Notes: generated by a model not told the origin, from the sequence alone. A stretch of 64,000 nucleotides of DNA from Streptomyces hygroscopicus (GCA_002021875.1 CP018627.1:3720001-3784000), one strand, 5' to 3'; counted from the stretch's first letter, positions 17,090 through 27,800 are shown. Translations and numbers: made by a program.

Positions 17090-18077
17090 GGTAAGCATCG
17101 ACGACGTCGCCGAAGCGGCCGGCGTCCACCGCTCGACCGTGTCACGCGCGTTCTCGAAGCCGGATGCCGTGCGCGCGGCGACCCGGGAACACGTGCTGCG
17201 TGTCGCAGCCGAGCTCGGGTACTCGATGAACCCCCTCGCGCAGGCTCTCCGCCGCGGCTCGAGCAACCTCGTCCCGCTGATCGTTCCGGACATGACCAAC
17301 CCGTTCTTCGCCGAGCTGGCGCGCACGACCGCCGCCGCCGCCGAAGCACGCGGCTACCAGCTGATGCTCTGCATCACCAACGGCGACACCGGGCAGACCG
17401 CCGACTACGTGAGCGCGATGCACTCCATGTACTCCCCCTTCGGCATCGTCGCCCCCTCAACTCGGGTCAACCTCGAGGCGCTGCGCCGGTACGCGTTTCC
17501 GAACCGGGTCGTCGTCATCGACCGGGTCGAAGACGACCCGGCCGTGCCCACCGTCACTGTCGACAGCGCCCGGGGCATCGATCTCGCCTTCGACCACCTC
17601 CTTGGTCTCGGCCACTCGAACATCGCCTACGCCCCGGGGATCGTCGGTACGTACACCGCCCAGGATCGCTGGGACGCCTACCACCACGCCGCCGAGCGTC
17701 ACGCCGTCCCGCCCGTCGTCCTGGAGGCGGCGCCCAGCGCCGAACCGGGTCCGGGGCTCGTGGACCACTGGATGCGGGAACCGATCCGCCCGACAGCGGT
17801 GATCGCCTCCAACGACCTCATCGCGTTCGCCATGATCTCCGAACTCGGCTCGCGCGGACTGTCCGTGCCCGCCGACCTGTCGGTGATCGGCTTCGACGGC
17901 CTCGACCTCGGCGCCCAGTTCAACCCCCGGTTGACCAGTGTCCGACAACCAATCACCGACCTCGGACGGATCGCCATCGAACTCGGCGAGGGACTCATCG
18001 CCGGCGGCCCGCCCGACCACGTCGTGCTCGAGCCATCGCTTCTCATCCGCTCCTCCACCCAGGAACTGCGCCCATGA
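17082..18077 (+). CDS. LacI-family transcriptional regulator
   Basis: The protein has 331 residues from GTG 17082. The helix-turn-helix and hinge are typical (SIDDVAEAAGVHRSTVSRAF, then LGYSMNPLAQALRRG), followed by a periplasmic-binding-protein-like effector domain with NLVPLIVPDMTNPFFAEL, TAVIASNDLIAF and SVIGFDGLDLG. It is likely the local repressor of the divergent aldolase/kinase and Gfo/Idh units, with a sugar or sugar-acid inducer. It is embedded in the operon by an 8-base overlap upstream and an ATGA overlap with the VOC gene downstream. Confidence 0.93.
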   Translation: MAEVSIDDVAEAAGVHRSTVSRAFSKPDAVRAATREHVLRVAAELGYSMNPLAQALRRGSSNLVPLIVPDMTNPFFAELARTTAAAAEARGYQLMLCITNGDTGQTADYVSAMHSMYSPFGIVAPSTRVNLEALRRYAFPNRVVVIDRVEDDPAVPTVTVDSARGIDLAFDHLLGLGHSNIAYAPGIVGTYTAQDRWDAYHHAAERHAVPPVVLEAAPSAEPGPGLVDHWMREPIRPTAVIASNDLIAFAMISELGSRGLSVPADLSVIGFDGLDLGAQFNPRLTSVRQPITDLGRIAIELGEGLIAGGPPDHVVLEPSLLIRSSTQELRP

Positions 18078-18646
18078 ATCCGAACCCCGGTCGCCTTCCC
18101 GGTCTGCAATACGTGGACCACGTGGCCTTCACCGTCCCCGACCTCGACGACGCCACCCGCCTGTTCACCGTCCTCCTCGGCGCCGAGGAGCTCTATCGCT
18201 CCACCCGCGGACCCGATGCCGCGGTCATGCCGGAGCACTTCGGCGTGCCCGCGGACGCGCACCTGGAGCTGCGCATGCTCCGGCTGCCGCCGAACCTGAA
18301 CGTGGAGCTGTTCCAGTGGTGGAGCGAGGACCGCTCCCCCGTGTTCCCGCGCGCCAGCGATGCGGGCGGGCACCACCTCTGCTTCGTCGTCGACGACATC
18401 GACGACGTCGTGGCCGCGGTCGCCGACCTCCGGGGCATCGAGATCCTCGGTACGCGCAAGGAGGTCGCCGGCGACAGCCCCGCCGTCGCCGGGAACCGGT
18501 GGGTGTACGCCCGCACCTCTTGGGGCCTCATCCTCGAGTTCGTCGACCGCTCGCGGGTCGCCGATCCCCCGCGTCTCGTCGGCCCCCACGACTGGCACAC
18601 CCACTCGACCACGAAGACCTCGAAGACCTCGGAGACGCCCTCTTGA
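18074..18646 (+). CDS. VOC-family metalloenzyme-like protein
   Basis: The product is 190 residues and starts at ATG 18074 within the LacI stop (ATGA). It has the paired beta-alpha-beta-beta-beta modules of the vicinal oxygen chelate fold: VDHVAFTVPDLDDA at the N-terminus with a metal-ligand His, VELFQWW, then GGHHLCFVVDDID and a WGLILEFVD strand with a terminal Glu ligand. In sugar operons VOC proteins often act as epimerases or lyase accessory proteins. The exact reaction cannot be told. The stop overlaps the TTG start of the next gene. Confidence 0.8.
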   Translation: MNPNPGRLPGLQYVDHVAFTVPDLDDATRLFTVLLGAEELYRSTRGPDAAVMPEHFGVPADAHLELRMLRLPPNLNVELFQWWSEDRSPVFPRASDAGGHHLCFVVDDIDDVVAAVADLRGIEILGTRKEVAGDSPAVAGNRWVYARTSWGLILEFVDRSRVADPPRLVGPHDWHTHSTTKTSKTSETPS

Positions 18647-19563
18647 AGATCGCCGGCCACACCCTCGGCACCCCCGATCACACCGTTCCCGAAGCACTCA
18701 AACTCTTCGCCCGCGCCGGCCTGGATGCCGCCGAGGTCATCTACCAGGACGACTACACGAGCGGTCTGCCCATCGGCGATGCCGCGGCAGCGGCGGAAGC
18801 GGCACGCGTCGCCGACGGCGAAGGCATCCCCGTCATCGGGCTCACCCCGTACACCACCGCCATCAACGCGACCGACGAGCGCATACGCGGAGCAGCCGTC
18901 GACGAACTGCGATCGGCCATCGACATCGCCCACGCCATCGGCGCGAACCGCATCCGCGTCTATTCCGGCGCGTGGCAGCCGGGCCAGCAGGACCACGCCG
19001 CGCACTGGACGCAGCTCGTCCGCTCGTTCCAGGAGCTCTCCGGCCCGGCGGCAGACGCAGGCGTCGTGCTCTGCGCCGAGAACCACTTCGGCACCATGAC
19101 GCAGACCGCGCGCGACACCGCCAAGCTCATCCGCGCGGTCGACTCGCCCGCCGTCCGCGTCCTGTACGACCAGGCGAACCTCGCCTTCACCCACGACGAG
19201 GACGTCGACGACGCCTTCGCCGTCCAGGGCGATCTCATCGGCCACGTGCACGTCAAGGACCTTGTCTTCAAGGACCCGAACGCCCCGTTCGTCGCGTCCG
19301 AGACGGCGCGCGTGCACGCCGAGGAGCGCGCCGTCATCTCGCGCGTCGTCGGCGACGGCACCCTTGACTGGTCGCCCATCCTCCGACGCCTCCGCGAGGT
19401 CGGCTACGACGACGTGCTCTCGCTCGAATACGAGTACCGGTGGCATCCGCAGGATCTCGAAGCGCCCGAGGTCGGATTCCGTCGCGGCGCCGAGCACGTC
19501 CGTACGCTGCTGCGGCAGCTCGATCTCGAGGCCAACGGCCAGGAAGCCGAGGTCCGCTCGTGA
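18643..19563 (+). CDS. sugar phosphate isomerase/epimerase-like TIM barrel
   Basis: The product is 306 residues from TTG 18643, whose bases overlap the VOC stop (TTGA). The protein then begins KIAGHTLGTPDHTVPEAL, a good first barrel strand. Family features are EVIYQDDYTSG, RIRVYSGAW, VVLCAENHFGTMTQT (metal-ligand Glu and His), VLYDQANLAF, GHVHVKDLVF and VLSLEYEYRW. It belongs to the xylose-isomerase-like superfamily, which includes epimerases, hydroxypyruvate isomerases and C-glycoside or 3-keto-glycoside lyases. It is flanked by a VOC gene and a Gfo/Idh gene, a combination also seen in 3-keto-glycoside cleavage. Confidence 0.83.
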   Translation: MKIAGHTLGTPDHTVPEALKLFARAGLDAAEVIYQDDYTSGLPIGDAAAAAEAARVADGEGIPVIGLTPYTTAINATDERIRGAAVDELRSAIDIAHAIGANRIRVYSGAWQPGQQDHAAHWTQLVRSFQELSGPAADAGVVLCAENHFGTMTQTARDTAKLIRAVDSPAVRVLYDQANLAFTHDEDVDDAFAVQGDLIGHVHVKDLVFKDPNAPFVASETARVHAEERAVISRVVGDGTLDWSPILRRLREVGYDDVLSLEYEYRWHPQDLEAPEVGFRRGAEHVRTLLRQLDLEANGQEAEVRS

Positions 19564-20540
19564 CCACACTCCGCGTCGGCGTGGTGGGCGCCGGCAACAT
19601 CGCCAGCATCGCGCAGCTGCCCACCCTTGTTCAGCGCGACGACGTCGAGCTGCGCGCCCTGGTGTCGCGGCGCGAGGACCCGAGCCCACTGCAGCGTCGG
19701 TGGGGGTTCTCGAACGTGTACCGCACGGTCGACGCGATGCTCGACGCCGAAAAGCTCGACGCCGTCTTCGTGCTCACTCCCCGCTCCGAGCACGTCGCGG
19801 CCGTCGAGAGCGCCCTCCGCGCCGGCATCGACGTGTTCTGCGAGAAGCCCCTCGCCACCTCAACCTCCGACTCGGTCCGCCTCGCGGAGCTCGCCGACAA
19901 GCACGGCCGCATCCTGATGGTCGGCCTGAACCGGCGGTTCGCGCCCGTGTACGTCGCTGCGCGGGAGACGTTCGGTGCGGCCGGAGCGTCGTTCTGCGTC
20001 GCGCAGAAGAACCGTGCCGGCTCCGAGTACCGGGCCACGTTCGAGAACGCCATCCACATGGTGGACCTCCTCCGCTGGTTCTGCGGCGGAGATGTCGTCG
20101 AGGTCACCAGCGCGGCCGCCGGAACCGACCCCTGGGAAGAGGACGGCACAGCCGCCCTCATCCGGTTCTCGACCGGGAACACGGGCCTGCTGGTCGCGGC
20201 CCGAACTGCCGGCGCGTGGGGCGAAAAGCTCGACGCGTACGGGCAGATGCGCTCGGCGGAGGTCATCGCCCCCGACACCGTCGCGGTGACGGCGGACGGC
20301 GCCCGCACCGTCCGGTCGATGAGCCCGGAGGCGTTCGGCTGGGCGACCGCGACCGAGACCTTCGGCTTCGCCGACGCGGTCCGCCACTTCCTCGACCGCG
20401 TCAAGGACCGGCGGCAGCCGCTGACCTCCGGATGGGAAGCGGTCAAGACCCAGCAGCTACTCGACAAGATCCTCGCGGTGGCGGGCCTGCCCACCGAGGA
20501 GCAGGAGGGACGCACGTGGTCCAGCAAAGCAGTGAAGTAG
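19560..20540 (+). CDS. Gfo/Idh/MocA-family oxidoreductase
   Basis: The product is 326 residues from GTG 19560, overlapping the preceding stop (GTGA). The N-terminal Rossmann fold is complete (RVGVVGAGNIASIAQLP) with FVLTPRSEHV and the EKP motif in VFCEKPLATS. The C-terminal domain contains NRRFAPVY and ENAIHMVDLLRWF with the conserved acidic, His and Asp positions. It probably oxidises or reduces a hydroxyl of a sugar derivative with NAD(P). It is the second member of this family in the operon and may act on the opposite redox step from the first. Confidence 0.88.
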   Translation: MTTLRVGVVGAGNIASIAQLPTLVQRDDVELRALVSRREDPSPLQRRWGFSNVYRTVDAMLDAEKLDAVFVLTPRSEHVAAVESALRAGIDVFCEKPLATSTSDSVRLAELADKHGRILMVGLNRRFAPVYVAARETFGAAGASFCVAQKNRAGSEYRATFENAIHMVDLLRWFCGGDVVEVTSAAAGTDPWEEDGTAALIRFSTGNTGLLVAARTAGAWGEKLDAYGQMRSAEVIAPDTVAVTADGARTVRSMSPEAFGWATATETFGFADAVRHFLDRVKDRRQPLTSGWEAVKTQQLLDKILAVAGLPTEEQEGRTWSSKAVK

Positions 20541-21283
20541 CGCCGCAGCCCCAGGTAGCCCTGGTCACCGGCTCCAGCGGCGGCATCGGCGCGGCCGTCG
20601 TCGACGCGCTGCGGGCGCGCGGGGACATCGTCGTCGGGGCCGACCTCGCACCGCTCGACGGGCAGGACCTCGCCGGCTTCGCCGAGCTCGACGTCACCGA
20701 CGAGCAGCAGACCACCGTAGTGGTGCGCCGCACCGTCGCCGAGCACGGCCGCATCGACGTCCTCGTCCACGCCGCGGGGGTGCTGGGCGGCACCCCCGAT
20801 CCGCTGGCGACCACGACCGAGGAGTTCGAGCGCACCATGCGCATCAACGCCACGGGCACGTTCACCATCACGCGCGAGGTCGCGAACCTCATGCGGGGCA
20901 GCGGCACGAAGGGCACCATTCTGCTGCTGTCGTCGGTCGCGGCCAAGGAAGCGCGGATCGACTACCTGCCGTACAACGCCAGCAAGATCGCCGTGCTGCA
21001 CATCATGTGGTCGATGGCGAAGATCCTCGGACCGGACGGGATCTCGGTCAACGCCGTCAATCCCGGACCGGTGAACACACCGATGTGGGCACTGCTCGCC
21101 GACCAGTCCGGCTCCGCGCAGGCAGCACGCGACGCCCGCGCCGCGCAGCTCCCCATGCGACGCTTCGCCGAACCGGCCGAGGTCGCCAACGCGATCGGCT
21201 TCCTCACGGACCGGGCCAACCGGTACATCACCGGCGTCTCTCTCGACGTCGCCGGTGGAGCGCATCTCGGTATGGGGTCCTGA
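20516..21283 (+). CDS. SDR-family oxidoreductase
   Basis: The protein has 255 residues from GTG 20516, which follows AGGAGGG by about six bases and overlaps the previous gene by 25 bases. Classical SDR motifs are TGSSGGIG, DVTDEQQ, HAAGVLGG, LLSSVAAKE (catalytic Ser), YNASK (Tyr and Lys) and VNAVNPGPVNT. The C-terminus GVSLDVAGGAHLGMGS is near the normal end. The stop codon TGA is made from the first bases of the IS630 fragment that begins at 21281, so a few native residues may have been lost. Confidence 0.9.
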   Translation: MVQQSSEVAPQPQVALVTGSSGGIGAAVVDALRARGDIVVGADLAPLDGQDLAGFAELDVTDEQQTTVVVRRTVAEHGRIDVLVHAAGVLGGTPDPLATTTEEFERTMRINATGTFTITREVANLMRGSGTKGTILLLSSVAAKEARIDYLPYNASKIAVLHIMWSMAKILGPDGISVNAVNPGPVNTPMWALLADQSGSAQAARDARAAQLPMRRFAEPAEVANAIGFLTDRANRYITGVSLDVAGGAHLGMGS

Positions 21284-21913
21284 TCCGAAACGGTTTGGGT
21301 TCTGGGTTGTTGGTGGGGTGGTGAGCGGTCTGGTGGGGGATGCGTGGCATCTGTCGCCGTCGGCGCAGGAGGTCTTGCGGTTGCGGGCGGCGGTCGCGTT
21401 GGTGGCGGGGCGGGACCGTGAGGAGGTGGCGGCGGTCTTCGGGGTGTCGCTGACGGCGGTCGAGAAGTGGTGGGCGACGTGGCAGGCCGGCGGGCGGGAA
21501 GCTCTGGTCATGCGTCCCCGCGGAAAGCCGGTCGGTGTGCACCAGTTGCTCGGGGAGGCCGAGCAGGCCGCGGTGCGGCAGGCCGTGCTCGATCATCGGC
21601 CTTGTGATGTGGGGCTTTCCGGGCAGTTGTGGACGCGGCGGCTGGTGGGCGAGCTGATCGCGAAGCTGTACCGGGTGCGGCTGACCGAGGTGGGGGTGGG
21701 CAAGTACCTCAAGCGGTGGGGACTGTCCTTCCAACGCCCTGACAAGCGGGCCGTCGAGCAGGACCCGGAGGCCGTGTGGCGCTGGCACGAGAAGATCTGG
21801 CCGGCGATCCGGGCGAAGGCGAAGAGGGACGGCGGGGAGATTCTCTTCGCCGATCAGGTCGGCATCCGCTCCGACCAGGTCACCGGCCGCACCTGGGGCG
21901 AGAAGGGCAAGAC
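21281..21913 (+). pseudogene. IS630-family transposase fragment (copy B)
   Basis: This is the same 633-base stretch as 9745-10377, in the opposite orientation. The translated products agree residue for residue from DPKRFGFWVV to GEKGKT, and the DNA stretches compared by eye matched. It includes the helix-turn-helix part and the first catalytic Asp region and is cut at 21913 by another IS. It borders the right side of the catabolic island. Confidence 0.87.
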
Positions 21914-23149
21914 TGCGGGTGCCGGTAAATCATCCACGCAGGTGAGAGCTTGTTCAGAGATCTTCGACTTTGGCCGACGCTCGCTGAGGTCTTCACCTGT
22001 ACAAGGCCCCGACGGCATCATGATCTCTCGTGCTGCTGCGCCTGGCCTACCTCGCCGCGACCAATACCCTGGCGTTCCTACGTCTCCTGCCGATGAGCGA
22101 CAGAGACAAGGACATCGAGATCCTGGTGCTCCGGCATCAACTGCTGGTCCTGCAGCGTCAGGTCGGCAAGCCTGCCTTCAATGACAGTGATCGGCTGTCC
22201 TCGCCGGCCTTCTGCACCACCTGCCCAAAGACAGACTGCGGCACCTTCTGCCGCTGGTCCGCCCCGAGACGGTCTTGCCCTGGCATCGCGAGCTGCTCAG
22301 GCGGCGCCATGCCGCGACCTGCGTGTCCAAGCGGCGTGGACGCCCACGCACCATCCGCTCGATCCGTGCCCTCGTCCTGCGTCTGGCCAGGGAAAATGCC
22401 TCGTGGGGATATCGCCGGATCCACGGCGAACTCGCCGCACTGGGGATCAAGGTCGCCGCCTCCACCGTCTGGGAGACCCTCCGCGAGCACAGCATCCCAC
22501 CCGCACCCGAACGGCAGAACACCACCCGGGCCGACTTCCTCCGCAGCCAGGCCGAGGCCCTTCTCGCCTGCGATCTCTTCGAAGTCCGCACGCCGATGGG
22601 GGCACGCCTGTACGTCTTCGCCGCCATCGAGCACACCACCAGGCGCATCCGGATCCTGAGCGCCAGCGCACATCCGACCGGGGACTGGATCGTGCAGCTC
22701 GGACGCAACCTCCTCATGGACCTCGAAGACGCGGGCAGCAGGGCACGGTTCCTGATCCGCGACCGCGACTCGAAGTGCACAACCGCCTTCGACGCCCTGA
22801 TGACCGATGCCGGTCTCAAGGTCGTCACCACCGGCATTCGGATACCCCGGATGAACTCCCTCATCGAGCGCTGGATACAAACCTGCCGCAGCGAACTCCT
22901 GGACCGGACCCTGATCTGGAACCAGAGCCACCTCCTCCACGCTCTGCGCGAGTACGAGGCCTTCTACAACGAACACCGCCCGCACCGGGCACTGAAAAAC
23001 GCCGCCCCATGCCGCCCACTACCCGCACCCATCCCCCAACAAGCCCAGCTCACCCACCTGGAAGTCCACAGACGAGACCGACTCGGCGGAACCCTCCACC
23101 AGTACCAGCACGCCGCCTGAACTGCGCGGATGATTTATCGGCACCCGCA
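21914..23149 (+). mobile_element. IS element with rve-type transposase, frameshifted
   Basis: This 1236-base element has terminal inverted repeats TGCGGGTGCCGGTAAATC at the left and, read inward from 23149, TGCGGGTGCCGATAAATC at the right, agreeing over about 26 of 28 bases. It belongs to the same family as the element at 8316-9567. The left flank is IS630 copy B and the right flank is a recombinase gene, with no target duplication, so sequence has been lost or rearranged around it. Confidence 0.85.
22030..23120 (+). pseudogene. frameshifted IS transposase (rve type)
   Basis: The first about 55 residues (LLRLAYLAATNTLAFLRLLP, EILVLRHQLLVLQRQV) are read from GTG 22030. Around 22196-22202 the frame shifts, and the remainder from LLHHLPKDRLRHLLPLVRPE to the end HQYQHAA is read in another frame. 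The DDE core survives in the second part (LLACDLFE, LIRDRDSK, NSLIERW). The element therefore cannot make a full transposase without frameshifting. Confidence 0.85.
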
Positions 23150-24383
23150 GGGTTCAACGGCGATCCGAACCAGACTGTCGCCGATTACCTCTCTGCCTGG
23201 GTGGAGACGAAGGCGTACGTGCTCAAGCCGACCACGCTGGCCCGCTATCGCGACTATGTCACCGGCGACCTGATCCCCGCCCTGGGCGCGCTCAAGCTGC
23301 ACGAGCTCGGCCATCGCCACATCGCCGGATTCGTTCACACCCAGCTCGCCGCAGGCCGTGGCAGAGTGACCGTCTACCGGTGCCTGGCCACCCTCTCCAG
23401 TGCCCTGGGCGACGCCGTCCGCCAGCACCGCCTCACCCACAACCCCGCACGCCCCGCCGTCCTGCCCCGCCCGGCGGCGGCCGAGCGTCGGATCTGGACG
23501 GCCGAGGAAGCCGCCCGCTTCCTGCGCTACTGCCACCAGGCCGACCCACTCATCGCGGATCTGTGCGAACTCCTGATCGGCACTGGTATGCGCAAAGGGG
23601 AAGCGCTCGCTCTCCACTGGCACGACGCGCACCTCAACGAAGGGGTGCTCTACGTCCGTTACGCCCTCTCGGCCATCAACAACGCCCGCCTGATCATCAC
23701 CTCACCCAAGACCCGCAGCAGCAAGAACTGGGTCGCCATCTCCCCGCGTGTGGCAGCCGCTCTCACACGCCGCGCTGCCGAAGCCTCGCCCTCGGCATTG
23801 GTCGGCCGCTCCGACGATCCGTTCACCGGCCTGGTCTTCTGCCGACCCGACGGCCGACCACTGCGGCCTCAGACCGTCCTGGACCGCTTCCGCCGACGAG
23901 CCAATAAGCCGGCGTCCCCCGCATCACCCTGCACGACCTGCGGCACCTCGCCGCCACCCTCTCCATCACCGCGGGCACCCCGCTCACCGTGGTCTCCAAG
24001 ACTCTGCGGCACTCCACCCTCTCCACCACCGCGAACCTCTACGCCACCTCACCCAGCAAGCCGCCCACGACGCTGTGGACGCCATCGACACCGCGCTCGC
24101 CCAAGCCGACCCCACCGCCGACCGCCATCCGCACTGGCCCGCCTGGCTGCGACCACGCCGCGACCACCCGAACGGACACCGGATACGCCTCACGCTGCCC
24201 TACTTCACCGCCCCGGCCGCCAGTTCACCCAGCGCCTCCACGCCCCAAGGCGTGCGTGCGACCACCATGCGACCACCACGCCGCACAACACGAAGAAGGC
24301 CGCTTTCCCATCTCTGGAAAAACGGCCTCCGACCTGCGAAAACGCTGGTCGGGACGACAGGATTTGAACCTGCGACCCCTTGA
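23150..24383 (+). pseudogene. tyrosine recombinase/integrase, truncated and frameshifted
   Basis: A phage/ICE-type integrase has lost about 85 N-terminal residues to the IS ending at 23149. It resumes with DPNQTVADYLSAWVETKAYV (core-binding domain) and has LIGTGMRKGEAL with the first catalytic Arg, HDLRHLAAT (His and Arg) and TLRHSTLSTTANLYA (His and Tyr). Two single-base deletions, near 23910 and 24043, break the frame. The C-terminal residues ending GTTGFEPATP are encoded by the tRNA-derived attachment sequence. It is paralogous to the recombinase at 35569. Confidence 0.85.
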
Positions 24384-24390
24384 CCCCCAG
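24346..24390 (-). repeat. attachment site, 3' end of tRNA-Pro (copy 1)
   Basis: On the minus strand this reads as the 3' part of a tRNA-Pro(GGG): anticodon loop CTGGGGG, the 3' side of the anticodon stem, a T-arm containing GGTTCAAATCC, and an acceptor end with CCA. The 5' half of the tRNA is absent, so it is not a functional tRNA. The same 45 bases occur in direct orientation at 36975-37019. It overlaps the 3' end of the broken integrase gene, as attachment sites usually do. Confidence 0.8.
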
Positions 24391-24495
24391 TTGCGTCGAG
24401 GCTGAGCGGCATGCTCCGGTCCGTTCTCCCAGGTCGCGCTGACGCGCGATCAGCCGAGTAAAGGAGTCGCCCCTTTTCGGCTTCTGCGTCCCGAG

Positions 24496-24720
24496 GTGCC
24501 TGAGATCTGGCATCGTGACCGGCCGTCGCATATGCGCCAGTATACGCCCGAAGCCACCCCTAGTCACGGGCCCAAACTCTTCACCACGCACGCGCCGCAG
24601 GCACGCAACTACCTCATGGACTTGGGCGAGCATGCCAAGTCGATCAGGTCATCATCCGCAGCCGCGGCGGCTACTTCACCGTCAGCTTCGATGCCGTCTT
24701 CCAATCAATCGGCGTGTGAA
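24496..24720 (+). pseudogene. rve-type transposase remnant
   Basis: Short pieces in shifting frames resemble the catalytic part of an IS transposase: QARNYLMDLGEHAKS, then in another frame RGGYFTVSFDAVFQSIGV, which aligns with the IRDRD-x-KFT-FDAVF region of the family. No complete frame exists. The rest of the 24391-24860 gap has no recognisable gene. Confidence 0.5.
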
Positions 24721-24860
24721 TCAACGGCACATCGGCCCTGCCCCGGATGATCGGCGCCAGGGGCCCGCTGCACGTGCTGCGCGTCATCGCTGGACACGGA
24801 TGGCTGACAATCGCTCGCTATTTGCTCCCCGGTCTGCCTCATGACCGTATCGCGCTGCCC

Positions 24861-27800
24861 TCAGGCTGTGGAGCCGTCCTTCGAATACACCGACGTCCAT
24901 GGAGCGCCCTCGCCCGGCAACGGCCCCCATACGAGTGCGCCCCGGTGAAATCCGGGTGTGGCCTCGGCCATCAACGGGCCGGTGCCTTGAGTGAGGGCTT
25001 CAGCAACAATGTCCAGGAACTCGCTGAGGGATCCGTACCCAGGGGAGGTGAGCGGTGCCGAAGGTGGCTCACCGCCGTCCTGGTTGAAGGTAGCGAGGCG
25101 GCCTTCGACGTCGATTGCCAGGCCGCCCCACGGGGGGACGGAGTAGTCGGTGACGGCGAAGGGAACCCACGACCCCCAGAACGGGTCGATGTGCCCTCCG
25201 CGGCCCCGGACTTGCGCGATTTCCTCAAGCGGTAGCAGATGATGCTGGGCGAGGAACAGGCCCGGGTCGTACTCGTCGGGGTCTCGGTCAAGGGCTGAAG
25301 CATCGACCGTTCCGTCGCACATCGTCAGCAGCGTCACCAGGTCGACGGGCAGGCCCATTCCCAATGCCTCCTCGGTGGAACGAACATCGGCCACGGCAGC
25401 GCCCGGCCGTAAGGTGGCGTGCGAGGCGGGCGCGTGTACCGCCAGCCAGTTGGTGATGGCGGCCCAGGCGGGCAGAACGTCGCTCATCATGTCCTCCACC
25501 GTTGAACGGCTCTTCGGACCGGTGCTGCGGTACACCTGCGGCCTGCCGTCCCTGACCATGCCGTTTTGCTGCAGGGTGGCCCAATCCCACGCGGGCTGCG
25601 GCTCATCATGATATCCGGGACCGGTCGCGCCGATGTTCGGCTTGGGAAGGTCGATGTCGATCTTCTTGGCACGGCCCGTGTCGGTGCGCCTCGGCGACGC
25701 GAAGCCGTAGACGCGGGTCGCGCCCGTGTTGTCGGCCCGGTCCACTGACCGCACCTCCGCCTGATGGTTGCCGTCCTCGGCAGGGGCGGCGTAGAACGAT
25801 GCCTTGGCAGCGAAGCCGTTGTTGGTCGTCGGGGTGCGTTGCCACCCCTCAGTGCTGGTGTTGCCGCTGTTACCGTCGTCGTCGGTGTCGGCCGGCCCGA
25901 TCCGGTACTCCACGTCGCGGGCGTCATCGACGCCGGTATCGACGTCGAACCGGCCCGGCTCCCCCACGGCACCGCCCGGCAGGTTCTCCGGGTACGTTTC
26001 CGACACGACGCTCTTCGGCACTCCGGGGGCGGTGGTGTCCACGACGAACTCCCGCCATGGCGAGAAGTTCAGGTTGTAGTGAGTGCCGTCGTAGGCGTTC
26101 GTGCGGAACTTGTACGTCTTGCCGTCGACCAGTTGCCCACCCGGCACCTTCACGCTCGCCCACTCGCCGGGCTTGACGAACTCGGAGACGATCAAGCCCT
26201 CTCCGGCCGGGGTGGTGATGGGCTTGTTCGTCGCCGCGTCATAGACCTGGAAGGTGCCATTGACGGTGTCGCCATCCGCGTCCGAAAACTTGTCCCGCAG
26301 GGTGGGGGTGGTGGTGTTCACGGCCCACAACCCAGCGTAAGACTTGAACGGCGGGCCGGCCTGCTGCGCAGTGCCGTCCCCAGGGCGGTAGTTCCAGGTG
26401 ACCTTCAGCTTCGGTGGGTTGGACGTGGCGTTAGCGGAGTTGACGCGCTTCCACGCCTTGACGTCGTCCGTGGCCGCACGCAGCCCCATGTAACCCTTGC
26501 CGTCCAGAGCAGAGGACCAACTCTGCACCAGAGTGGTGACGTCCGCGCTGATCCAGCCGTCCGGGGCGGTGGTGCAGGCAGGGTTGCCCTTGGTCTCGGT
26601 GGACGAGTGGTACTGCTGCTGCCACGTCGGCTGTTTCGTCCACCGCGAGGCGGTGGAGGAGGCGGTGGTGTCCCAGATGGTCCACTCGTACGCCTTGCAG
26701 TCGTCGTTGCCGGAGTGGAAGTTCCACAGGCTGACGTCCGCGTTCGTGACCAGGGCGTCCTTGAATGCCGCTGTATTCCAGGTAATGAACGACCTGGCAG
26801 TACGCGGCGTGCCATCGCTGTTGGTGGTGCCCGGGTTGCCGAAGTCCAGCTCGACGTCGGTGGATAGATCCCCGCTCTCGCCCTGCTGAACGTAGGTATC
26901 GAAGACGTTCGTCAGGTTCGACGTCGAGGGGTCGACGGTGACCGGATACTGGGTCGCCGGGTCGGCCAGCCACGCCCTGTCGGGAGTGACGACGAGGTCG
27001 ACGTCGCCCTTGCCCCTGTCGACCACCTTCATGCCCACCGGGTGCCGGTTCTCATGCTTGCCCGATACCTTGTCCACGGTCGCGTCCCACATCACCGGAG
27101 CGGGCATCACGGCCCGCTCGGCGCCCGTCTTCGCGTCGGTGAAGAGAACGGAGCCGTCCGTCCGCGCAGCGGCTTTCAAGCCCTTGGCTTTCAGCGGCAT
27201 CGTGTAGCTGTAGGCGCCGGTGGGGCGCTGGTCCAGCTTCACGTACTGCTCGAAGCCGGTGCGAGTGGCCTCGACGATCACATCGGCGCCGGGCAACACA
27301 TCCCTGTAGGTGGCGCGGGTACCGTCCAGGTCAGGTTTGGGGAGGCCGCCCTTCCACTGCAGGGTGACCTGCCCCTTGCCCTCGCCCAGTGTGACCAGGT
27401 CACGGGCCGTGGCCTCATCGGCCGCCTGCAACGACTTCGCGGGCGTGCCGCCCCCGCCACTGAGCTCCAGCCCATTCGGGTGCGCTTTCGCCTTCACTCT
27501 GCCGTCCGCGGCCGGCGTCAGCCTGGCATCCACGTCCACCCACCGGCCGTCCTGCTGGATGCGGGCCGGGCCGGCGGAGAGCTCGGAGGTGAGCGTGCCG
27601 TCGGGGTTCGCGTAGGTGATGGATGTCGCCGTGGTCTCGTCGGGGACGAGCGTCTTCCTCCCCGTCTTCTTCGCCTGAGTCAGGGCCCAGGGGATGCCGC
27701 CCTTGCTGTGCTTGACCGCCCACTCGAAATCGGCTGCACGGACCTCGGCCTCGCTCGGGCCCGCCGCGCGGGCAGACGCCTTGCCGGTTACCGACGGGGT

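Noticed and set aside
24346..24390. Complete tRNA-Pro gene
   Set aside because: Only the anticodon loop to CCA end is present; the D-arm and 5' acceptor strand are missing at both copies.
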